This document shows positions 46,201 to 56,333 of a stretch of DNA of 64,000 bases, piece after piece. The position numbers were made by a program, and so were the translations under genes. Source of the DNA: Apiosordaria backusii (lineage: Eukaryota > Ascomycota > Sordariomycetes > Sordariales > Lasiosphaeriaceae). The notes under the pieces are model-generated. The model worked only from the letters and a program-made list of their open reading frames with translations, was not told the DNA's origin and searched no databases. Positions within the stretch are counted from its first letter, which is position 1. Each line of letters starts with the position of its first letter. The DNA lies in assembly GCA_030549205.1 (NCBI GenBank), contig JAUKTV010000009.1, positions 62,001-126,000 of the forward strand. The letters run 5' to 3'.

Positions 46201-47471
46201 TCGGAAGTGGCTCTCTCAAACGACTCCTGAAGGGAGGCCTCGTCGCGCACAACACGCATACCACGGCCACCACCACCATAAGCAGCCTTGATAATGATAG
46301 GGAAGCCATACTTGTCTGTGAAGGCCTTGACCTCCTCGAACTTCTCAACGGCGCCTTCGGTACCTGGGACAACAGGTACGTTCGCGGCAATGGCAATCTT
46401 TCTGGCGGAGACCTTGTCGCCAAGGGCATCGATGACTTCGGGCGAGGGTCCGATGAACTGAGAGAGGGCGGATATTAGCGAAAAAAAAAATTCCCTCCTC
46501 CGGGCTCAAGTGGATACTTACGATAAGGCCAGCAGCCTCAACCTTGCGAGCGAACTCGGCATTCTCAGACAGGAAACCATAACCTGCGATAACGGTCAGT
46601 ACAAGTCGCTCAAGATACTTATCTCTGAAACCTACCAGGGTGGATCATCTGAGCACCGTGCTCAACAGCGATCTTGACAATTTCATCGCTGGCAAGGTAA
46701 GCGCCAACTGGTGTGTACTGTCCACGCTTGCCAATGACATAAGCCTCATCGGCCTCTGTAGTTATTTTGTTAGTTTATGTTGATAGGTGCGTGACAGGGC
46801 TAGCCTAGGACAGTTAAAGGCACATACTCTGTCTGTGCATAGAAAGACGATCCTCATAACTGTAGAAAGTCAGCACCTGCTTGCAACATCTGAGAGCTCT
46901 ACCTTTGATATGAACCTTGGAATGCTTACCTGAAGATGGCAATAGTGTGAAGTGAAAGTTCGTGTGCCTATGAAATAAAACCATAGTTAGACCCCGGAGT
47001 CTATCCTGGCGCAGAGGGTGGCGTGGCCTACCGTTCTAAAGATCTGTGAAGCGCAAGATATTCAGTGAGCAAGATTGTCATCCCAGTTCGAATTCCTCAT
47101 CCTCGTCGTAAAAAGGGGGCGGATATAGGGCGCGGGCACGAATCGTTACATACACGAATAGCTATCACATGTCAGCAAGGAACTCACATGTCACAACGGC
47201 CGCCTTTCGGAGTACCGCCAGTGGGAGCATCACTTACGAATTTCACCTCTGTTGGCAACTGTTGTTCAAGCAAAACTCGTTAGCTTTTCCAATGCAAGTA
47301 GGGCATGGTCCGAAGTGCGTGGTGCAGCTGCTCATGTCAAAACTAACCCAGGATCTTGTTCAGTTGCATAATGGTGGAGTTGGCACGGATGCGGTGCACA
47401 GTCTGGGCCTCCTTGGGGACATCCCCCTCCTCGAAGACATCCTCATACTTCTTGTCGTTGTCGGTGGCCAT
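43241..47471 (-). CDS. pyc: Pyruvate carboxylase
   Basis: Biotin enzyme that carboxylates pyruvate to oxaloacetate using ATP and bicarbonate, feeding anaplerosis. Ten exons rebuild the full 1191-aa protein on the minus strand: 47348-47471, 47238-47258, 47154-47161, 47032-47043, 46930-46967, 46828-46859, 46636-46755, 46522-46583, 43416-46457 and 43241-43357. Every junction keeps the family sequence: KIL/VANRGEI/PIR/IFRT/AHELSLHTIAIFS/YEDRLSMHRQ/KADEAYVIGKRGQ. The biotin carboxylase domain is N-terminal, with the Gly-rich ATP loop GGGGRGM encoded near 46260. The carboxyltransferase domain has DTTWRDAHQSLLATR. The biotin carrier domain has AMKM, with biotinyl-lysine at about 1152; the last intron falls just after that motif. 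Eight introns crowd the first 1.1 kb. The exons of 8 and 12 nt are exceptional. The 5' position of the introns contrasts with the 3-kb uninterrupted exon. Confidence 0.96.
47032..47043 (-). other. pyc: 12-nt microexon of pyruvate carboxylase
   Basis: Minus-strand ATCTTTAGAACG between acceptor TTCACAG and donor GTAGGC. It encodes Ile-Phe-Arg-Thr, exactly the residues expected between GEIPIR and AHELSL in the biotin carboxylase domain. Phase is zero on both sides. Confidence 0.85.
47154..47161 (-). other. pyc: 8-nt microexon of pyruvate carboxylase
   Basis: Minus-strand CTATTCGT between acceptor GTGATAG and donor GTATGT, with branch-like CTGAC eight bases before the acceptor. It completes a proline codon and adds Ile-Arg, giving the conserved GEIPIRIF. 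No other location in the interval supplies these residues with splice signals in the right phase. Confidence 0.85.
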
Positions 47472-50400
47472 GGTGAATCGATTGGCGTGCAAGACGACGG
47501 TCAATTGGAAGAGGGAAGGGGGAAAGGGGGGAGAGGAAGGAAAGAAGTAGGAAAAAGACCAGCAGGGAGGGATGCCCGCGCCGCTGCAAGACCGGGTATG
47601 ACGCCCACAGCGGGGTAGACGTGATGGTGGGGTAGGTGTGTGGGCAGCCCGCGGCCAGGTAGGAATCAAGGGGTGCTAAGGTAGGAGTTGCTTGGGTGGG
47701 CTAGAAGCTCTGAAGCTCCGGTTAAACCTTAGCTTGATTTGACGACGACAACTGTTGTACCGCTGTCACGCTTTCCCAAAGGGGCAAGGCAGACAAAGGT
47801 CCAGGGTGTAGAATTACTTTGTAGGTACCGAGATAAGGATTTTTCGGAGAGGTAGCCTGGCGTTCTAGGGACGGTCAAAAGGATACAACTAGTGATAACG
47901 TCGACAAAGGAGAACGACGTGGAAAAGAGGGGAATTTAAAATCAGAATGGGATTGTTGAGCCGTGGCAGCTGCAGGTCACTGATGGTACCAGGGGGGAAG
48001 CGACGATTTGGATATGAGGGGATTTCTGTCTTGCCAGGAACAGCCCAGAAATGCTGGATGGAGCGAAACAGCCTCACTCACCTCGGTCCTTGCGGCTCTC
48101 TCTGGGGCTGTCAACAACTCTTTCTCAACCTGTGTTTTGCCAAGGGGTGCCTAAGAGATGATTCAAAGAGCAGACCGAGCTGACAACTCAACAATTTGGT
48201 GAAGCTGAGGCCGAATGATCCGTGTGGGTGAGGAGGGTTGGTATGTGACTCTTGTTTTCTCGTGCGCTTTCCGCCGGCTCTGATCCGCTACGTTACTGCT
48301 TGATGTTGGCTGACGAGGTATATAATAACCTGACAAGCCGCAGGTTGGCAACTAGGTGATTGATGCGCTGGTTGCTTGCTCGCATACGTGGGAGGCGTTC
48401 AGCAACCTTGTCCCAAACGGGTTGGAGGCTGTCGGTCCCATGGTTGTGCCGTCTGCTATCTTGTCTCGTGTACCGGACAGGAGGGGGTAGCGAGCAATCA
48501 TTGATCAATCAGTACGCAGTATGCAGGAAGCGCAAAACCCGATCTCCAATTGCTTTCCCGTCATCTTGGCACTGGGTCTTGGAGGGGTGATGGGAATGTT
48601 GTTGAACGTTGCGTTCCCGGAGCGTGCAGCCTTGTGTGACAAGCATCTTGAGATGAGTCCTGGCCAATCATATAGCCTGCCACGAAGAGGACCGTGCCGA
48701 GTTTGTCGCTGTTGCAGGGGTGGATCCCTTTTTGCGACCATCACAAAAAAATATCCCACTTTGCGAAGAGACTCCGAGATGCGAAAACATTGGTTGAGTG
48801 GGGCTGCTGCCAGCACTGCTCGGTAGCTGTCATGTCCGCCGTGGGGAATCTTTTTGCTGGTAAGTTGACCGCATATGGCGGCTAGACACACAGTACACCT
48901 CTTCTACGGGTCGGGGTTGTGGCAGCGTAGTGTCAGGGAGCTTAACCGATGTATACAGTGATACTAGGAGACATCGTTCTTGGAACCGATTGCCTCACAG
49001 AATTCACCTGACGTATGCTGTGAGACAGCCCTCTTGGGACGGATGGGGGTACATTTGTTTGTTTGACCAACCAAAAAACACCTGATATAATAACTCTTTT
49101 TGCTAAACAGAACCCCCAACTGAACTCCCACTTAAGTCCAACATGGAGGGGCATTTTTTCGAACCACCGCAAAAGCCCGTTGAGAACCAACCTTCAGCAC
49201 ACCATACAAACCAAGTTGGCACTGGCTGCCACCTTGATACCCCTCCGTAGCCGAAGACCGGGAGAGATTCAAGTTGATCATGTGCTCCTCATCTCATCTC
49301 AGCCCGGTCCTCCCGACTCTGGCAGCGGTTGGCTTCTTACCGGCTACTTCTTACCCCCGGTTTTTCGTCGAGCCGAGGGTAAATCTCTATGAGTTTGCCA
49401 AAAGAGGATCCTCCTGAACTTCAGGAACATGACGTGCCCGAGATGTCGGGACTTGACACACTAGCTAGGAGCGGCACCCCAGATTGACAGCTTATTTTTC
49501 CTTGTGCTTTGCGGGGACCTGTCAGACGAAAGACCCGGAGACACTTGTGTTTCGAGAGGTACCAAGGTAGGTTGCTCAACCCCGCCCCGTTCGTGAGTAC
49601 CGCGAACCGAACCGTCCTCAGGGTCTAGGCACAAATATTCTGAGGAAGCTGTTATTTTCCCTGCATCATCCATGAAGGTCACCCGATGAAGGTTGGTGAG
49701 GCACTGCATCAGCACCTTGAACAAAAAGAAACGATGGTGATGGGTGCTGTTCCTCCTCAACAGGAACGCCTCCGGGAAATCCGAAAGGCCGCTGTGTATC
49801 GCCTAACTTAATTTACTCACAACTGCTTGCCCGTCTTGTCTATCACACTCACGCCATGTCCATTCCAAGATGATTTCCAAGAATCTCTTCCCCGTCGACT
49901 TGTTTTTTGTCTACAAGAGCCGACTGTTGCCAAGGCTGAGTCTCTGTCTCTCAATATCGAGAGCTGCCGTGCCCGTTGATCTTCAGGTTGCCGTATCTTT
50001 GTTTCACCTATACTCTGCGTCGTGGTCAAATACTCACCTGAACAAGTCACGAGACGAGGGATTTGGAACCATTAATGGGATTTAAACCCTTCTCGACCCA
50101 GACAGGAGTGACAAGCTTCCACAGAACCTTGGTCGTTTGTCACAGTTATGGAGTCTTCCTTGTCGGTTAAGCTCTACGGAAGCATATTACGGTACGTACA
50201 ACTGTGGGGTTGGACCGAACCACTCTGGACTTCACAGTCTCAATAGGCGCCGGAAACACGTCTATTCTCGGATATATCGACTCGAAACATCAAATCCTCT
50301 GCTTCGTCCCCAGTTGGTATGGCTTGACTCCTCCAGAATTTCTTCAACGCTACTACGGTACACCGCATGAGGACCCATCGTCTCACACAAACGCATGATG

Positions 50401-50638
50401 CGTCAGGTGAGCAACTCACACTTCACTTAGGAACCTGCGGTCCTTCGTGATGGTTGCATCATGAGGAGAAAAAAAAAGCAAAGAAAGAAACAAACCACCA
50501 GCCTTCTTACCCCTCCTTTTCCAGCATCTCGACCGCGACCTCACACCCCCACGGTCGATCGGCTAGGGTGTTTTTGACTTTCTGCAACGCATCTCCTGCC
50601 AAGGAAAATGCAACCGCCGGCGCCGGAGTTGCAAGATA
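47472..50638. other. Gene-poor region upstream of pyruvate carboxylase
   Basis: About 3.2 kb between the pyruvate carboxylase start and the transposon. The first 200 bp contain an in-frame, stop-free upstream extension to an ATG at 47669 (discussed as a finding) inside a polypyrimidine leader. The remainder shows only short, unsupported open frames. No RNA gene is recognised. Confidence 0.45.
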
Positions 50639-50721
50639 CGCTGTGCGTTGCAAACGGGAGTTCCAAAAATCCAATTTGGTTTTTTTAGGTCCCAACCACC
50701 CACACCGCCAGGGCCATCAAA
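50639..50721 (+). repeat. Left terminal inverted repeat of the transposon
   Basis: An 83-bp sequence starting CGCTGTGCGTTGC, matching the inverse of 54951-55033 at 80 of 83 positions. The differences are three transitions, two of them C-to-T at CpA in the right copy. It retains normal base composition while the interior is AT-rich. Confidence 0.9.
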
Positions 50722-51180
50722 TCCATCAAATCCATCAATTCTTCCAACCAACTGGCCGGAAAGCCACGTTTTTAAGGCCTTTTGGCACTAAAAAGGCTTC
50801 CAAATACCGTTTTTTACTGTTAATTGAACTGTCATCCCTTTTTTCCTATAGTATTAGTAGCATACACGCTACTAGCTATGCTATTTAAACTATAGGTAGA
50901 TTTCTCAACTATAATTAAAAGGCTATACTACTTTTAATACTTTAAAACAATTATAAGCCCGACGAAATTTATAGAAAACTTAAAATATCTACCTATATAG
51001 TTAAGACCTACTGTAGTAGGTTTAAGACTTTCAGTATATCTTTTCTTTTTAATAAAAGTTTAAATAATATAATTATATTAGCTTTCTAGGTAATAGAGGT
51101 TTGTTATATTTATCCCCTTTTATTTATATATAGCTTACTATCCTATACTTTCTATAATATATTATAGTATTAATACTTAT

Positions 51181-52030
51181 AATTAAAAGGTTTTTAAATT
51201 ATTATAAGATAAGCCTGACTTATTCTTTAATAAAATATAAGAATTCCTTATAGACTTTTATAAGATTTATATTTATAAGTCTACTATTAGCTATTACTTT
51301 AATAGTAAAGGTTAGAAGAAGAAGAAGCTAGTATATAAGCCATTATAAAAAAATAAAGAACTTAAGGTAAATTGGCTTTAAAAAATGTTACTATTTATAG
51401 TTAAGATATTTATTTTCTATAATAAATTAGGGACTAATAAAAAGGATAGTACTAAAAGGACCAGTTAGGTATTAATAGAGGTATTTTCTTAAATAAGTAA
51501 TGCCTTTATATATAAGAAAAGGTTCTATATTCTTCTTATTATTATAGTTAATAGTATTTTTAATATATTAGTTTATCGAAGGTATATAGACCTTAAAGGT
51601 TTTCTTTATTAATTAAAATATAGAGTTTTTAATAAAATAAATAGCTTTTTTAAGCTTAATAGTATTTTAATAATAAATAATATATTTTAATATTATAACC
51701 TATAAATTAAGGTATTTACTAAAGCCTATTAAATATTAATTTAGTATTTACTACTTTATTTACTAAACTTTAACCTTATTAAGGTATATTTTAATAACTT
51801 TAAGGCTTATATAAGAAGATACTATGTTTATAAAGGTAGTAATAGGATAGATTTAAAAGGCTTTAAAGATTTTCTTAAGTAAGTAGCTTTAACAGTAGGA
51901 AATAGGTTAAATAGGTTAGTTGGCTATTATAAAAAGGCAAGGGTGTTATTTAAGGACAATAGAAAGGAAAGTATTAATTATTATATACAATATACTAAAG
52001 AACTAACCAAATACTAGTCTATTAGGACTA
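51181..52030 (+). pseudogene. Transposase relic, DDE (Tc1/mariner) type
   Basis: One reading frame (phase of 51181) stays aligned to a DDE transposase for about 280 codons with no indel, but contains many TAA/TAG stops. Landmarks in order: helix-turn-helix-like S-T-I-S (about 51280), the first catalytic region reading F-Y-N-K-L-G at 51415-51432 where D-E-S-G is expected, I-I-N-N at 51670-51681 where a D-N motif is expected, and Y-L-L-L-Y-L-L-N-F-N-L-I-K at 51745-51783 where the family hallmark is Y-L-P-P-Y-S-P-D-F-N-P-I-E. The tail is F-K-A-Y-I-R-R. Each change is a C-to-T or G-to-A transition. All three catalytic acids are lost (N, N, K). Confidence 0.85.
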
Positions 52031-52862
52031 TAGAATAATACCGCTATAGTTTATTATCTTTATTTTTATTTTATATTCTATTGCCTTACTTATCGGTTTA
52101 TTTATTTTCTATATACCCTCTTTCTATTTCCTTATTATAATCGAAAGCTATAGCTTAGAAGTTAAAAAGCTATAGATTAATATTATTATCGTTAGGAATA
52201 TAAAGCTTAATTTAGGATTATAGATCTTTAGGATCTATAACTTTTAAGCTATCTTTTTTATAAGCCTAGCCCTTATATATATTGTATTGTATATTATAGC
52301 CGGTATTATTGTCGTTTTTATCGGATAAGTTATCGAATTTAGGAAATAAAAGTAAGTTAAGGAATGTTATATTTAATACCCTATTAACTTTAGGACCTAT
52401 AATATTACTATATTAGCTTTATTTATCTTTTTTATATAGGAAAATCTATATAATCTAAATTCCTAAAGGTTATTTAGTCTATTTAGTTTATTATTATTTA
52501 ATATAGAGACTAAAGCTTTATTCTTTAAATATTACTTTACTACCTACTTTAATATAATAATATAAAAAGCTGGAATTCAATTTTAAATAAACTAAATATC
52601 GTTAGCTTTATAAAGGTTTTTAATAGTATAATTTAATAGCCTTATTGCTTTCTTTAAAACTATAAGAAGATTAAGATTTATAAGGACATTCTAATAGGCT
52701 AAGGTTTTAATAAATAAAGTCGTTACTTTAGTTTGGCTTTTTTAAACCAGTAACGGTAGTAGTAATAATAAGGGAATAGGAAAATTAGCTTAGTAATAGC
52801 CGGTAATCGATAAAGCCGATCTACTTACTATTAACAGTAAGGTTAGGAGTTTAAAACCAAGT

Positions 52863-52890
52863 ATACCGTATAGTATTATACTAAACGGTA
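52863..52890. repeat. Near-perfect palindrome inside the transposon
   Basis: TACCGT, TAGTAT, ATACTA and ACGGTA are arranged symmetrically around a central T with single unpaired bases. It may be a relic of internal element ends, a nested insertion junction or chance in AT-rich sequence. Confidence 0.4.
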
Positions 52891-53584
52891 ATACCAGAAT
52901 CCCAGGTATATCGGGAAATTATTTAAAACTATAATTCTATACTATACTTTTATTTAACTCTATATTATTAAAATTATTATTATTAGCATTATTAATATAT
53001 AGAGCTATTAGCATAGTTCTTTAAGTAAAGGCTTTTGGCTTTTTTTCTTTATATAGCTATTTACCAGTCTTTAGGTTAACTACTATATTGCTTTATTAGT
53101 AAGTTTTTTCCTTAACCTCCAAATACCTTATAATTATTTTAATAAAAGGGCTATATATAGTAGCTTTTTTATTAATAATAGTATAAGCTTAGAAATTCAT
53201 TTTAGTTAATAAAATAGTATAATACTTTATTAACTTAAATATTATATAGTAGAAAGCAATATTAAAGTTTTTAACATAATTCTTATAATTACAGTTTAGT
53301 TAATAATACTAGGCCTTTAATAATATATTATATTTTAAGCGCTATTAAGGAATACCGGTTTTAATTTCCTTTTTTTTATCGTTAATACATTAGGCAGCTA
53401 TTTATTAAATTATATTGTTAGTAGTTAACTTTCTTCTTATTTTCTTTTCTATTAACTTGTCTTTTAATATAGTAACCGCTAAACTAAATAATTGCCTTTT
53501 AAAAATAGGTATAGAAGACCTTAAAGATATAAACGTAGGAAGTAAAGTACTAGTTAATAAAGTGCTAGCTAAAAAACTCCTTTT

Positions 53585-54472
53585 TTAAAGTTCAAACCAA
53601 TATATTAACGATATATAATATTATTTAGCTTTTACTTTTAAAAAGTCTTTAATAATACTATTGGTATCGAGTTTTTTAAATAAAGCCTATATTCTTAAAG
53701 GTCTAGCCATTACTTAATAGGTAGAAATTTCCTCGGCCTTTCTATTTTTAAGTATATATAAATAAATTACTTCTATTTTAATATAGTCTACCGGTCTATT
53801 AAACTTAGTATATTTTATAAAATTAAAAACCTTTTAATCTAAACCTTTTTTTAAAGCGTAGATTTTCAATATTAAGGTAGTACCAGGCTTTTTATTTACA
53901 GTAAGCCTTTTTAAAGCAATACAAATAGAAGAAAGCAAAGGTAGTAATTTAAACTAGTAAAGAAATATAGTATTAATCTACCTCGATATAGCTATTATTT
54001 AAACTTAGATCGGTTTAAAAGTAGGCAGCTTCGGCAGTAACGACAGTATAGTTATCAGAAAGGTTAAATAATATATAAGTTTAAAAGATAGCATTTAAGA
54101 ATCTTTAACTTTATTAATAGTAAGCTTTTAAAAGAAAATGGCTTTTAGCTTTATTAGCTTATTAAAGGTAACCGAACTTTTCTACTTCTTTATAAACAGT
54201 TTATTTAAAGTAAAGGTAATATTATAGACTATAGTAGTAATAGACTTATTATAGGCCTTCGGTTATTTAAATGCCAGCAGTTTCTTTAAATTATAGTACT
54301 TTTTAATGTTTTAATTAAAGAAAATAGAAGTTATAGACTTTATTTAGGAATTTAAACCTATAACAGTAGTAGTAGTAATAGAAGTAAAGGACTTACTATA
54401 ACCCTATAGTTAGTTATTAACGATATCTTCAATATTACTATTACTATTAACTTTACCGGGACTACTTAGCAT
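53585..54472 (-). pseudogene. Possible second degenerate ORF of the transposon
   Basis: From an ATG at 54472 one minus-strand frame runs 296 codons to 53585 with about 15 internal TAA/TAG codons, fewer than expected for sequence this AT-rich, and with protein-like stretches such as LPKLPTFKPI and NRPVDYIKIEVIYL. No domain is recognised. It could be a second gene of the element facing the transposase, or the decayed cargo of a nested element. Confidence 0.3.
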
Positions 54473-54950
54473 TTTAAACTTAATTTAAATTCTAAATAAT
54501 AAAGTTAAAGGACCGGAAGTAAGAATAAAAATAACAGTAGTTTAGCTTTTAGTTATAATATTTTAAAAAAGTTTAAACTTTAATATTATTTAAATACTAT
54601 TAAGTAAGTTAGAAGTTAAGGTATCTTCAAACTTAAATATCTTAATATTAGCTTAAGGCTATTTAACTAAAAGCTTTTTCTTTAAAGCTATCGGGATAAT
54701 AATAATAGTATTAATATAAAAGAACTGAACTATAGGACCGCGGTACTGTTATTTAAATAGTATTTAATAGGCTAAGTAACCTAAGCATTTAAGAATTGAT
54801 TTTAACTGCTTATAACAATTTGAAATAATGGCTATATAGAGGCTTTTAAGGGCTTTTAAAGGTAAAAAAAATTAAATTCTTGAAGCTATTTTGAGTGTAG
54901 AAATGGCTTAAAAACTACGGTAGTTGGGAGTTTTGTTCAATTTTCGTGGG

Positions 54951-55033
54951 TTTGATGGTCCTGGCGGTATAGGTGGTTGGGACCTAAAAAAACCAAATTG
55001 GATTTTTGGAACTCCCGTTTGCAACGCACAGCG
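54951..55033 (-). repeat. Right terminal inverted repeat of the transposon
   Basis: Inverse copy of 50639-50721 (80 of 83 identical). It ends GCAACGCACAGCG at 55033, followed directly by ordinary-composition DNA. Confidence 0.9.
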
Positions 55034-56333
55034 GCCCTGCGTGGCCGGGTCATCTTGGCATCTCGATCTTGTCTGTGACTCCATCCACTAACACATCCAA
55101 CATCATGCCGTGGTTACCGAATATTGTCTCGGCCGAATTTTTTTTGGCAGCACATGAAGAAATAGTTCGACCGTAAGCTAAGTCAATTCGGCTGCCAAGG
55201 AGGCCTGGTGAACTGCATGTGTTCGAGAAGGAAACATGGCCAAGAGTCCGGTGGAACAGCTATCTTGCGTCTTCCTATGCAACGCAGATTCATCATGGAC
55301 GAATATCAACAACCCGACCCGAGCTTGACTGGCAGCACGGCAGTCGAAAGGGTGTGCTGGCTATCCGAAGGAGACAGGCAGCATCCCGAGCCTCCCATAA
55401 CGCCATTTGTCTCGACGATTCTCTTTCGTAGATAGGTAATCAACTCATTAAGCGTTTGGACTTGGAGGGTACATCCCACCACAACACCACAACAAGCATG
55501 CCATAGCCCTGGTAAGCATGCAACTGGTGAATGGACACCATCATCTATCAACACCAACCCCAGTACCAACCTCACGGTAAGTAACACCACAGATGAAGCG
55601 GGGTAGCAGCTTAAAACCCGCAACCGCCTCACTCTTCCCCAGATAGAGCTTTGCTCGTGGTAATTATGCCCGAGGTGAAATGGTACTGCAGATGGTTCCC
55701 TTGTCAGTAAGGCGGGCACACACCAACTCTTGTGTCAAACCTGCGGAACTTGTTCCGAAAGAACAACCTCGGGGCAAGTCCATAGATGCCATTTCATCCT
55801 CTCCCAATGATAATATTCACGAAACATCGGAGGGTCTCCCGTGGCCCCGAGTCGACTTGCCAACCACCGCCATGAAAGACAGCCAACAGCCTTCCAATCA
55901 TCTCAGATACAACCAGACACAATAGGCACCCATATCCCCGTGTGTTTCCCTGTCCAACTTCGATCTCTTGGTACACCCAGTTTCATGAAGTAACCACAGG
56001 GTTAAGACTTTCTCTCAGTCCTAAACAACCCAGCGAAGGGATCCCAGTTTCTCTTCTATATGGCCCGATGCCAACACATAGATAATACAACAACCACAAG
56101 CCCAGTCATTCTTGATACACACACAACCCCTCGCTGCCCCTTCCAGCAAGCACCAACAGGAAGATGAAAAGGGAACCAAATTCACATCATTCATAACTTC
56201 CCCTGTTTCTTTTTTTTTATTCCCATTCCCCTACCCGATATGCTGGTCTTTATTTTGTTCTCCCAGAACCCCATTCCCATGCCCCCATACCCTCCCTTCC
56301 TACCCCTTACTCAACCTCTCCCACAACCTACCC
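55034..56333. other. Intergenic between transposon and MPC1
   Basis: About 1.3 kb of normal-composition DNA. Open frames of up to 137 codons (55306-55719, minus) have no recognisable features. The CT-rich stretch from 56200 to 56333 is 3' flank of MPC1. No gene is supported. Confidence 0.45.

Larger units (their letters stand above)
50639..55033. mobile_element. RIP-degenerated Tc1/mariner-like DNA transposon, 4.4 kb
   Basis: The element is bounded by 83-bp terminal inverted repeats (50639-50721 and 54951-55033). From about 50.8 to 54.88 kb the interior is extremely AT-rich, with TpA abundant and CpA/TpG scarce, as expected from RIP. A transposase frame can still be read on the plus strand at 51181-52030. 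A TA dinucleotide precedes the left end (50637-50638), the usual Tc1/mariner target, but the right end is followed by GC, so no target duplication is evident. The size exceeds ordinary Tc1/mariner elements, so it may be a larger relative or carry an insertion. It is inactive. Flanking DNA outside the repeats has normal composition, so mutation is confined to the element. Confidence 0.85.

Noticed and set aside
45573..46478. A 301-codon plus-strand open frame
   Set aside because: Same cause: antisense shadow of the pyruvate carboxylase biotin carboxylase domain.
47075..47100. B-box-like GTTCGAATTCC in a pyruvate carboxylase intron
   Set aside because: No A box or tRNA fold nearby; it lies between the two microexons' flanking introns by chance.
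50637..55035. TA target-site duplication of the transposon
   Set aside because: TA is present before the left end but the right end is followed by GC, so a duplication cannot be claimed.
55306..55719. A 137-codon minus-strand frame next to the transposon
   Set aside because: No signal peptide, domain or coding bias; likely chance.
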